NCBI GenBank assembly: GCA_020466095.1
Contig: CM035808.1
Span: 82,438,779 to 82,502,778 of the forward strand
Source: Chlorops oryzae
Taxonomy: Eukaryota > Arthropoda > Insecta > Diptera > Chloropidae
Length of the DNA: 64,000 bases
Direction: 5' to 3'
This document shows, one piece after another, positions 46,462-56,947 of the stretch. The notes below the pieces were generated by a model that did not search any database, was not told the origin of the DNA, and worked only from the letters and a program-made list of their open reading frames with translations. Made by a program: the position numbers and the translations under genes. Positions within the stretch are counted from its first letter, which is position 1. Each line of letters starts with the position of its first letter.

Positions 46462-48599
46462 CAGTGGCGTAGGTAAGGGGGGCCGGGGTATAAAGGGGAT
46501 ATATGCCCCCCTTTGCCGCATAAAACGTGAAGGAATGAATGTGTTTTAATTTCGGTATATATGCACGAAGTAAAAACCACGATTGTTGAGTGTGAGTTGT
46601 TTAGAATCATATATGTTTGCGTCCCCATGTGCCCATGTGTACCCTGCATAAGGGTGCCCTTTAAGGTCTATGCTTGCGAATAATCGATGACGAGTTCGAG
46701 CATTACATTTAAGCCAACACAGCGCTGCCATGAGTTTTTTTTTAAATCGGAAAATATCAAAAACGAAAAAGCTAAAATAGCAAAAAAAAAAACTTATGAC
46801 CAAAATACCAACCTCTTATCAAATATTTTTACATTTATGTATTTTAAAATCATAAAAAAGTTTTTCTTACTAAATTATCCCCTTAGTACGCTTCTCAAGA
46901 AACTACATATGGGCATTTCCCTAGCTACGCACGTCACACTCGTACGCCTTTAATGTGTTAAAAAACCATGAAAAATTCAACATTAAAATCTCTTATTTTG
47001 GTAATTGAATAGCTTATTAAGCGTATTATACTCGGTGTAAAAGCTAAGAGTTTTGAAACGATAGGCTCTTAGATATATGCTTCCGAAAACGATACGTTAT
47101 GTCACAAAAAATAGAAGTCGTTTTCAACTTCATGTATACAATTACAAAAGTCTGCGAATTATGACCGAATTTCTTGATAAAAGTATTTTTAATTTTGCAT
47201 GAAATAGTGATACTTACACACATAATTGTGTCGTTCAAAAATCTTCATTTTTTCTTTACCTATGAATCGTTATATTATACGTTACGTCATATACGCACGT
47301 CACATATTTTTCTCCTCATAATATTCAAAATAAATCATTGGTACAGTTTCAAGTTTTCATTAAAATTTTATATTAAGAACAACGTAATTAGTATATGTAT
47401 AAAGGTTTCAGAGGAAAGACAGATACACATGAATTATGAAATGTACGTTTTCAATGTATGCTTTTAGGCGATAGATTTCCAACTTCAGTGGGACTTTCTT
47501 TATTGCTTCCCTATGATTTTTAGCGGCTTTCCTTTTTTTTCAGCAACCGACTCTATCTATATGAAAATACCGATGATAATAATAATATATGACTTTCAAA
47601 TTGATTGATCTCACAAGTTCAGATACGTTACGTTACCGACTTTAAAAGTACTCAGTTCAATATACTTCTTTGTAAATCTGTCAAAAAAATTGTTTTTTTC
47701 GGCTTTGGACAACAAAATTGCTGTAGATTATAATTCTCAGCCACGAATTTCTGAGAAGATTGACGTGAAACGAAAATGTTCTGTTTTTCGAAAATTTTCG
47801 ACGGCCACTTTTGATTGTTTTTGAAGGATAAGTGTTTTACGAATTTTTTTGCGTGATTAGCGCGTTGGTTACATCTACCTTAATAGCGAAAATGCTGTAA
47901 ATAATATGCTATTAAAAGTCATCAGAAATAATAAAAGCAAAAGCTCAACCTTGCATTCGATTTTCATGAAACGAGAGATGACTTAAGCCATCAATTTTTT
48001 CAAATAGTACCTTTCACACATTCCTCTTAGATAATATCAAATCAATAGGTCATTTTATTTACTTTGAAATTTTCGGTTACGGTTGACCTTTCTGCGGAAA
48101 TGCCCATATGAAACGTGCAATATAATGAACTGAATCAAAAATGATTAAGACCTTCAGTTCGTTTTCAATTAAACCTGCTGCCAGACGATAAACAAACCTC
48201 AACATCAGTCTAGGTCTAGTTTTGGATGAATTTATTTATGTTTGGTTTCAAATCAGTATAAATGCTGCGAAAATATCTAAAACCATTTCTATAAAAATAG
48301 CCAATTTCAGCTAAATGCAACGAATGTGGCAACGTTAAATGAACATCGATAGCTTTTGATCATCCCTAGTGCATTTACATAGTCACAAACCTAAGACTAA
48401 TTTAAGAAGCGGTCTATTCATTAATGTTCAATTTACGATTTAAAATGTGGTTCAACCGGTATGAAATGCCAACATCATTGTGTGATACAATGAAATTTGA
48501 AATAATGTATCTTATATTAGTTTGAGTTTTTATTGAGTTTTTCAAAACTTATTCCTATTTTTTATCCCCCCGCTTTTCAAAATCCTACCTACGCCACTG
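46462..48599. mobile_element. 2.1-kb hAT-like element without recognised transposase
   Basis: Ends cagtggcgtaggta and its complement form the TIR. An exact 8-bp duplication gaatacaa (46454-46461 and 48600-48607) flanks it. The RT frame of the host Gypsy is continuous when it is removed. The CAGTGGCG-type end and 8-bp duplication indicate hAT. The interior is AT-rich; short frames at 46546-46803 and 47174-47467 look like chance, so it is probably non-autonomous. Confidence 0.8.
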
Positions 48600-50084
48600 G
48601 AATACAATAATGCCATTTTTTTAAAGTTTTTCTACTTGTTTGTTTATTTCCGGCTTTTGTGACTGGTGTGCTCTATAAATTTTGATTTAAACCGGGGTGT
48701 TGTCTGATAGTTTAAGTTTTTGCTTGTAGAAGTTATTGGCAGCGCGAAAATATCTATAAATTCTTTACATAACTAAGTCAAATAATCCTGTACAAATTGT
48801 GAAAAATTTTTGGCTTTAATTTTTCTAAAATTTCGGTTTTCCGGGAATATTCTCGCAATGGTTAGCAGTTTCGTAATTTGATAAATTTTCCGATATAATG
48901 AATGCGCTTGTAAGAAATTCATTTTCATTGGTTGTGTTCATTATACGGACAGAAGGACTGTTTTTTGAAATAAAAGTATTGGCTACGAATACTCCTTCTG
49001 CTATTATTTGGTTAGGTATCAGTGCAAATTCTTCTTTTAGATCAACAGATATTTGCCTGATAACCTCTGAGCGAGTTTGCAATGCCAAGAGGTTGGGAGA
49101 TAGCGAATTGGAAAGCTTAACAGTTATATGCTGATCAATGTTATATGGCCTTATTGTGAGGTAATCCTCTTCATTCCTACCTTGATAATCTAGTAAGCAT
49201 CTATATCTCTTAATGAAATCAAGTCCGACTATCCCATCGCATGGAAAAGGAAAGTTTTCATCGACCAAATGGCACTCATGTGATATCAGAAAATTTTTTA
49301 TTTTAAGATCCGCTTCAACTTTTCCAAGTGATTTTATCGTTGCAGAACCTATTCCAGTTATATTTCATTTCATTTTATGTTCATTTCATTTTGTTTCATT
49401 AGTACGTAAGACATTGTCTTTTAAGTACAATTAAGATTATTAATATTCAAATAAGTAGTGTAATAATTTTAAATTGGCACATCTGGATGTATCTTATTTG
49501 CTTTGATCAAAGAATTATCAGCACCTGTATCGAAAAGGAATGTAATATATTCATCATTCAAATTAGTTTTTATTTTGCCATAATTATTCAGATTTAAATT
49601 TAAGTGAAAAATTTTATTTGTAGTAAAATATTTTTGATGGAGACTTTCTTTATTTTCTTCGTATTTTATTTGGGGCCTCCCAGTATGCCCCTTTACTGGT
49701 AGGTTGTCGCGTTTTCCGGGTTTTCCGTTGTGATTCGTACTTGGCGTGCATTTCAACCATTTGAATCGTTTGGTCTGGGTGTGTTGGACCTACTGTTATT
49801 CTGGTAATTATTTCGTCTACTCCTACCAAAACGATTACTGTTATAGAAATTATTTTGAGGTCTTTGGGCTCCATTGTAATTATTGTAACCTCGTGGAACA
49901 TAACATTAGAGCCAGTTGCGCCAGTACTCATATTTGCGTTAACAAATTTGGTCACGGCAGAATTCATACTTGAAAATAGTTCACTTTCCATGAGTAGTTT
50001 TACTCTTTCATGGGAAACGTTTTGAGTTAGTGCTTTTATTCCCGCTTTTATGGCATATTTTGGTGCTAATTTAGCTGATGTACC
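48600..50084 (-). pseudogene. second old Gypsy: gag C-terminus, protease, RT start
   Basis: From 50084 down: gag C-terminal segment (GTSAKLAPKYAIKAG, SHERVKLLMESELF), a linker, protease with FLFDTGADNSLI at 49540-49510, then protease end DGIVGLDFIKRYRC at 49240-49200. A 147-residue open piece runs to 48825, and a degraded linker reaches the start of RT at 48607. The order and sequence match the complete plus-strand Gypsy. It is interrupted at 50084 by the long-TIR element; the gag N-terminus continues at 61111. Confidence 0.8.
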
Positions 50085-50940
50085 AGGTACATTCCGCTGC
50101 ACCCCCCACCTAGGTACTCACACAAAGTTTTGGTACCTAAATTTTTTAATAATTATGTAATATTTTTGTAACAAGTTAAAAAATTTTGTAATCCTTTACT
50201 TAAGGCGTAAAAGGATAATGAATTTTGTATGGAGTGGGGGGTGCAGCTTCAATACGAAATTAAAGCCAAAATATCAAATATTTTAAAATTCTTTTTGTTT
50301 CATAATTTTTGTAATATTTTTGTAATAATTTCCTGATTATAAGATTTTTTATTTACTATAGTTAAATAAACAAACTCAAGACAACCAAATTATTTCACCT
50401 ACATATTGGGTATAACGTAGAGATTTTGGCTTATAATTTGAAATTTGTGTATAAAGACAGAACAAAAATGTCTGAAAAAAAGGAAAAGATTGAAAAGTTG
50501 AAAATATTCAATAAATAAAATTTCAAAAATCTTGTGTTTTTCCACGTTTTGTAATGGCACCAACGTTAGTTTTTTATTGTCGCTTCTTTTTTCACCACAA
50601 TTTCATCTTCTGAAGATCTGAAGAAATTAACCTTGCAGCATACGGCTGTGGTGTGCAATATATACATGGTTAGATGGCTCGGGTTTGTGAGGGAAGGGGA
50701 TTGGAATTCTTCTACCCAGGAAACGAAGGTTCTATTCCTGCAGAAGTAGCATATTTTTATTTTCAGTTTCTCCCATTTTTAATGCAATTTTTCTTAAAAT
50801 ACGTACTTTTTATGTGATATTTATATTCTCATAACCTATATATCAAATAAAATTTTATTTAAAAAATTTTGCAGTAAATCGGTAAAAAATTGATTTTGAA
50901 AATTACATTTCAACGCAAAACACCGAGTAAAAAAAGTTTT
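50085..50940 (+). repeat. left long TIR
   Basis: Reverse complement of 60255-61110 with scattered differences. Landmarks: ctgcaccccccacc, gcaccaacgttagtttttt near 50560, and a tRNA-like block at 50676-50746. Confidence 0.85.
50676..50746 (+). other. tRNA-like segment in left TIR (degraded)
   Basis: The counterpart of the better kept copy at 60447-60522. It retains ggctcgggtttgtgaggg at the start and an aggttctattcctg B-box-like block. Base changes make it less tRNA-like than its partner. Confidence 0.45.
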
Positions 50941-51098
50941 GTTCGCTGATCCGTCTCATCCTCTAATCCCGAGGCACGCAAATATATACCAAATTGGGTT
51001 TTCCAATTCTTCCAAGCGTTGGACAGATGAGACTCCTTTAAATCAATGAGAGTAATTGTCGACGTCGCTAGCAAATTATTACCAATGGTGCTGTTCAT
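50910..51098 (-). pseudogene. gag-like fragment in the long-TIR element
   Basis: A 62-codon minus-strand frame with SNAWKNWKTQFGIYLRASGL and DQRTKLFLLG resembles the N-terminus of gag-like proteins of some Gypsy-type elements (WxxW...F..Y..A.G). Its end runs into the inner edge of the left TIR. It may be captured or left over from an earlier insertion. The remaining 51099-51212 is unassigned. Confidence 0.4.
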
Positions 51099-51212
51099 TT
51101 TTAGACTTTAAGCACACCCGACACCATATTGTGTTCGTTAGACGGTCTCTTTATTACTGACTGTATAATTACATGTTACTATAGCAGGAAGGCAAAGCTA
51201 GTTCAAGCTATG

Positions 51213-51642
51213 TGTTATGAAGACAAAAACAAACTCGCTGCCCAGTGGCGACGAAAACAAAACCAACCTACTGAACAAAATATGCCGATGCAGCAGTACG
51301 TCATGGTCACGACGTTGGGCTATTGACTTCACTTAAATTTGCTGAAACTGATGAAGTTGTTTAAATGCTTTCTTTTAATTTAATTTGTCAATTTTTCATT
51401 TATTTAATTTCCAAATTTCTGTGATCTGGCACTTTTATTTTAAACCAATTTTGTATTGATAAACAAATTATTAGTATATAAGAAATCAATTTAATAAAGA
51501 ATTTTTAGTGGCTTTCACAATCAACAACTGTAAAGTCATTGCAAACGGAATTTCTTGATATAATATCAGAAATTTGTACAACGCAGACTGCAAGTTTTAT
51601 TCAGGTCTAAACCGAATCAAACACCAAACGCAGTTCTAAACA
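51213..51642 (+). repeat. 5' LTR of BEL element
   Basis: TGTTATGAAG to CTAAACA, with TATA-like agtatataag near 51473 and aataaag at 51493. Confidence 0.93.
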
Positions 51643-51644
51643 TT

Positions 51645-51662
51645 TGGTGACCCCGACGTGAT
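51645..51662 (+). promoter_or_regulatory. primer-binding site (tRNA-Trp type)
   Basis: tggtgaccccgacgtgat, two bases after the LTR. It complements the 3' end of animal tRNA-Trp as I recall it (…CACGTCGGGGTCACCA). Confidence 0.75.
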
Positions 51663-51693
51663 CCTCCAATCAACGAGACGAATAGCAAGGACG

Positions 51694-53931
51694 ATGGAGT
51701 CATTCACGGATTTGGTAAAATCGCAAAATAACGTTGGAGAAGGAATCCAACAAATCATACGGAACTTCAAAAAGGATGCAAAGGATCGAAAGACGGCTGC
51801 GTACTATCGGGAAAGACTCGAAAGGTTAAACAACGCTTGGACAAAGTTTGAAGCGACCGATCTGCAGATTAGATCATCAGTTGATGTAGACCGCAACCAC
51901 TCTTATTTCGCTGAAGATTATTTTGGAAAAATTGAAGAGATAGCAAACGATTACCGCTCCATTTTTGAAGATGGCATGATAAACACTCCAGGACTATCCA
52001 ATCCTGATGGAGAGGGTACCCCAAAGCAGCCAGTGGCACCATCAGTCACAATCGAAAATAATCAACCTGACCCAACATTAAGAACAAACGCCGATAGCAA
52101 CATCGGAGCAGTACGAAAGGTAGCGGCTTTAATGGAAGCACTCAACAGACAGTTGAAAGCCATTGAAAGCTACCAAGGACAAAAAACACGTCAATATGCT
52201 ACCGTTAAAATCAACACAATAAATGAAGCATGGAAAACCCTGGAAACAACCAGTTTGTCCTTATGGGAGGTTCTGGATGATCCGGCTGATTCAGGGTTCG
52301 ATTTGAGAAAGTACATTGATCTTGAAACACGGATACAACAAGCCCTTATCGAATTAGAACCGTATCGACAAGAAGCAGTCCTGCCAACAGGAATGAGATC
52401 CAACGTTCCTACTTCGGACATACCATTGCCAAAAGTAAATCTTCCAAAATTTTCTGGAGATTATACAAAATGGCATCAGTTTCACGACTTATTTTGTCAA
52501 ATCATCCATAACCAGCCCATTTCAAACGCTCAGAAGATGTGGTACTTGAAGTCGAATCTGGAAGGTGAAGCAGAAAGAATCATTTTACATCTGGCAGTGT
52601 CAAACAACAATTATGACACGGCATGGAATTTATTAAAAAATCGGTATGAAAATAAGCGAGTGATAGCGGACAACTTGGTACATCGTTTGATAGACCAACC
52701 ACAAACAGCATCAACATCAGCAGCAATGAAAGAATTTCATGATACCACTCAGGAGTGTTTGCAGGCACTTAAAAATTTGGAGCTCAACATAGGCGCATGG
52801 GATGCTTTGCTGATGCCAATTTTGATCAGAAAATTGGACCGTCAAAACAGATTCATGTATGAAACATTCATTTCAAATCCAAGAGAAATTCAGAATTTAG
52901 ACGATTTTTTACATTTTTTGGAAACCAGATTCCAATCACTGGACGCTGTTGGATCAAAGGAGAAATCCAACTCAAGCAAGGCTCTTACTACAACAGTGGA
53001 AAGCACATGCAAATGTTGTAAACAATCAAACCATCCTTTGTATTCTTGCTCGAAATTTAAGCAAACACCAGTGAAGGAGCGAGTCAGTTTTGTGATTAAA
53101 AATGGAATATGCATCAATTGTTTAAAATCAGGACATCGAGCTAACACATGTTCTATGCGCAGTTGCACCAAGTGCTCAAAAAGGCACAATACGTTGCTTC
53201 ACATCAACACTGAGGATTCAAAGAAGGACAGCACAAGTTTAAAGCCACAGCCACAACCTTCATCGCAACAAAATCCACCAAAGACCCAATCGGAACAGTT
53301 GCCAAATACTGTATCATTGATGTCTACTGGCAACTCAAATAATGCATATGTTTTATTGGGTACAGCAGTCATTAACATTATGAATCAACAGGGAAAAAGA
53401 GTGGAATGCCGAGCGTTATTGGATTCTGGATCACAAATAAACTTAATAACAGAAGGACTTGCAAGAAAATTACAATTACAATTCCAACCAGCATCAATCA
53501 AAATAGAGGGAATCGGTAAAGGCAGCAAAGGTTCACAATTTTTCATTCAAACACAACTCCAGTCAAAATTGTCAGATTTTTCAGCGCCTCTTACCGCGTA
53601 TGTCCTACCACATATTACATCAAAACAGCCATCTCAAACAATGGACGTTTCGAAATGGTCGCTGCCATCAGATATCCGGCTTGCAGACCCACAATTTGGT
53701 CGCCCCAGTAATGTAGATGTTCTGCTCGGTGCAGAATTTTTCTATCACTTACTAAAACCCCAACAACGAAGATTGGCACCTCATTTGCCAATTTTACAAG
53801 ACACAGTTCTGGGATGGATTGTTACTGGCAAGATTGCACCCGTCCCACAAACTAAGGCATTTTGTGGAGTTTATACTGAAGAGGATCAGTCAATGGATGA
53901 CATGCTGACACGGCTCTGGAAAATGACTTGA
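51694..53931 (+). CDS. BEL gag and protease
   Basis: 745 codons from the ATG at 51694 (MESFTDLVKSQNN); the GTG at 51658 overlaps the primer site and is unlikely. The N-terminal half is helical. Residues ~245-400 are the BEL gag domain (DUF1759 type, LPKFSGDYTKWHQFHDLF, WYLKSNLEGEAERII). ~440-510 hold Cys/His clusters including CINCLKSGHRANTC. ~565-700 are the aspartic protease (DUF1758 type) with ALLDSGSQINLIT. The frame ends at TGA 53929-53931 just after LTRLWKM, a position normally inside gag-pol. A one-base shift there restores the pol frame, so this is the front of a polyprotein cut by an indel or sequencing error. Confidence 0.9.
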   Translation: MESFTDLVKSQNNVGEGIQQIIRNFKKDAKDRKTAAYYRERLERLNNAWTKFEATDLQIRSSVDVDRNHSYFAEDYFGKIEEIANDYRSIFEDGMINTPGLSNPDGEGTPKQPVAPSVTIENNQPDPTLRTNADSNIGAVRKVAALMEALNRQLKAIESYQGQKTRQYATVKINTINEAWKTLETTSLSLWEVLDDPADSGFDLRKYIDLETRIQQALIELEPYRQEAVLPTGMRSNVPTSDIPLPKVNLPKFSGDYTKWHQFHDLFCQIIHNQPISNAQKMWYLKSNLEGEAERIILHLAVSNNNYDTAWNLLKNRYENKRVIADNLVHRLIDQPQTASTSAAMKEFHDTTQECLQALKNLELNIGAWDALLMPILIRKLDRQNRFMYETFISNPREIQNLDDFLHFLETRFQSLDAVGSKEKSNSSKALTTTVESTCKCCKQSNHPLYSCSKFKQTPVKERVSFVIKNGICINCLKSGHRANTCSMRSCTKCSKRHNTLLHINTEDSKKDSTSLKPQPQPSSQQNPPKTQSEQLPNTVSLMSTGNSNNAYVLLGTAVINIMNQQGKRVECRALLDSGSQINLITEGLARKLQLQFQPASIKIEGIGKGSKGSQFFIQTQLQSKLSDFSAPLTAYVLPHITSKQPSQTMDVSKWSLPSDIRLADPQFGRPSNVDVLLGAEFFYHLLKPQQRRLAPHLPILQDTVLGWIVTGKIAPVPQTKAFCGVYTEEDQSMDDMLTRLWKMT

Positions 53932-56900
53932 TTCTGAAAATCAAACATTATCGGTTGCAGAGCAACAATGTGAAAATCAATTTTGTCAAACAGTACAACG
54001 CTCAAGAGAAGGACGCTTCATTGTTCAACTACCATATCAGGAAGAAGCAACAGTCTTAGGGCAGTCGCTACAAATGGCCACAAACCGATTTCTCGCCCTA
54101 GAACGAAGGTTAGCTAGAAACCCAGAAGTACAGAAGCAATACGTGGACTTCATGATGGAATATGAAAGGCTTGGACACATGAGCGAAATTGACTCAGAGG
54201 ATGTACTAACACCACATTACTTTATTCCGCATCACTGTGTTCTACGTCCGGAAAGCAGTTCCACCAAGTTGCGAGTGATGTTTGACGCATCAGCAAAAAC
54301 ATCATCACAAATCTCATTGAATGACATTTTGTTAAAGGGACCAACGGTACAAAGCACACTATTTTCAATTCTATTGCGATTTAGAATGCCGCGCTTTGTA
54401 TTTACAACGGATATAGAGAAAATGTACCGCCAGATTCAAGTCCACCCAAAGGATCAGCAACTCCAGTTGATTGTATGGCGGCATGAACCCACTCAAAATA
54501 TTAAATGCTACAGACTTCAGACTGTCACTTACGGTACAAGATCAGCACCATACCTTGCAACAAGATGTCTTAAGCAATTGGCAGTTGAGAACCAGTCTAA
54601 CTTTCCTCTTGGATCAAAGGCACTCGAGAGGGATTTCTACGTAGATGATGCGTTATGCGGCTCTGATAGTTTGGTCGAAGCTCGTGAGATCCAACAACAG
54701 CTCCAAACTATTCTTGGCGACGCAGGCTTTAAGCTACGAAAATGGTGTGCCAATCACCCACAACTTTTGTGTGAAATCCCCCAAGAAGACAAGGAGATAA
54801 ATTTGGAACTTTCATCCGACATCGAAAAATCAGCTAAAACATTAGGACTGGTCTGGACTCCAAAAACAGACAGCATTCGTATCAGAACAAACATTCCCGG
54901 CGCTCAAAGCATATCAAAAAGAGCAGTGGCATCCGATCTGGCAAAAATATATGATCCACTTGGGTTAGTAAGTCCAGTAGTAGTCAAAGCAAAAATATTC
55001 GTTCAACAGCTCTGGACCTTAAAACTCGGTTGGGATGATCAACTATCACCGCAGCATCAGCAAGAGTGGGCAGGGTTTTGAAAGGATATTGAATCAATAA
55101 ACGACACTTCAATACCAAGGCACGTATTCAACAAAAATATTCCCAAAGAAGTTCAAGTTCATTGTTTTACTGACGCTTCGGAGAAGGCATATGGTGCTGC
55201 TATATACATCCGATCAGTAAATAAGGATGGTACGATAAGCATAAATTTGCTATGTTCCAAATCAAGAGTGGCTCCCATCAAAACCCAGACAATTCCAAGG
55301 CTTGAATTATTAGCAGCGCAAATTGGAGCACAATTGACAAATCAAGTACAAAAGGATTTGAATTTCAAAGGACATATCTTTTGCTGGACCGACTCCCAAA
55401 TTGTACTATGTTGGATCAACTCACACGCATCAGCCTTTCAAACCTTTGTATCTCATCGAGTGGCCAACATACAACGTTTGACCTGTCCTGAACAATGGCG
55501 ATATGTCAACACCAAGGACAATCCAGCGGACGTACTCTCTCGTGGTTTGATGCCGAAAGAGCTTCTAAAATGCAATATATGGTTCTATGGTCCACTATTT
55601 TTATATAGTAAGGAGACAACCTGGCCAAAGGCAGTTATCAAAGGTCACCTTATTCATACTGACACTGAGAGAAAGGCTGAGAAAGCCACCTTAACCACAA
55701 CTGTTATCACAACAACAATGGAATCATTCATCTACGAATTAAATACAAGAAATTCATTTTATCGAATGCAACGAGTGCTTGGGTACATTGTGCGCTTCAT
55801 CAACAAATGCCGGCGCAAGTCTCGAGAAGATCCAAATTCAAGCGAAAGTGCTGTTCTAAGTCCCAACGAACTAGAAGACTCTCTGGCAATAATCATCAAA
55901 GCTATACAACATGCAGCATTCAAGGTGGAAATATCTAAACTTAGAGTTGAAAGGTCATTACCGAATTCACACTCGTTGAGCAGCTTAACCCCTTTTCTAG
56001 ACGAGGAAGGCATTTTGAGAGTTGGAGGGCGATTATCAAATTCAAGTCTCCCGTATGAAACAAAACATCAAATTCTTCTTCCATACAACGACGTTCTTGT
56101 GAAGTTACTTCTGACGGAAATGCATATTAAGAATAAACACTGCGGGCCTCAAGCGCTGCTTTATCAATCAAGACAACGGTTTTGGATAATCAAAGGTATC
56201 GCAATGGCTAAGTCTGCAGTCAATCATTGTGTACGCTGCACAAGAACCAGGCCTACTCTATATCAACAAGTCATGGGAAATTTACCGCTCCCGAGAGTGC
56301 AAGCAGCTCGACCATTTATAAATGCTGGCGTGGACTTCTGTGGACCACTCACTGTGTCACTATAAAATTAGAGGAAAACGTCCGACAAAGGTGTACATTG
56401 CGATATATTGCTGCTTTGCAACCAAAGCAGTACACTTGGAGCTCGTAGGTGATCTAACAACGGAAGCATTCATCGGATCATTGAAACGATTCATTGCAAA
56501 GCGGGGTACCTGCGAAAATTTATATTGCGACAATGCTACAAATTTTGTGGGTGCAAGAAATCGATTACCGGAACTCAAGGACATAATATACTCAGACAAG
56601 GCACAAAAAAGCATTGGACAACAGTGCAGCAGCTCTGGAATAAATTTCAGTTTTATACCACCTCGAGCACCGCATTTTGGAGGCCTCTGGGAGGCTGCTG
56701 TGAAATCGGCAAAACATCTACTAATTAGAAGTGTTGGTGCCACTTCACTGACCTTTGAGGAATTAAACACGGTCATACATGAAATTGAGGCCATCTTAAA
56801 TTCGAGGCCTATTACTCCAATGTCCAGCAACCCTAATGACCTCATCGCCCTTACACCAGGACACTTCCTCATCGGACAACCTCTCACGTCAATGCCAGAA

Positions 56901-56933
56901 CATACAAGCAGTACCAGCAACCCAATTTACTAA
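53932..56933 (+). pseudogene. BEL pol: RT, RNase H, integrase
   Basis: RT at 54074-55081 contains KLRVMFDASAKT, FTTDIEKMYRQI and the catalytic YVDD. TGA at 55079-55081 interrupts the same frame. RNase H follows (FTDASEKAYGAAIY, RLELLAAQIGAQL, WTDSQIVLCWI, then NPADVLSRG). Integrase has the zinc domain (HIKNKHCGPQALL…HCVRCTR) at ~56130-56255 and VDFCGPL near 56330. After a shift near 56360 it carries [10 protein letters not shown] and [15 protein letters not shown] to 56933. Another shift near 56905 passes to the frame of the next gene. Intact relatives read through as one gag-pol protein. Confidence 0.88.
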
Positions 56934-56947
56934 CAAGATGGGAACAA

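Noticed and set aside
46546..47467. Short frames inside the 2.1-kb hAT-like element
   Set aside because: AT-driven, lysine/phenylalanine-rich translations without any hAT transposase motif.
56360..56920. 186-residue minus-strand frame
   Set aside because: Shadow of the BEL integrase coding region.
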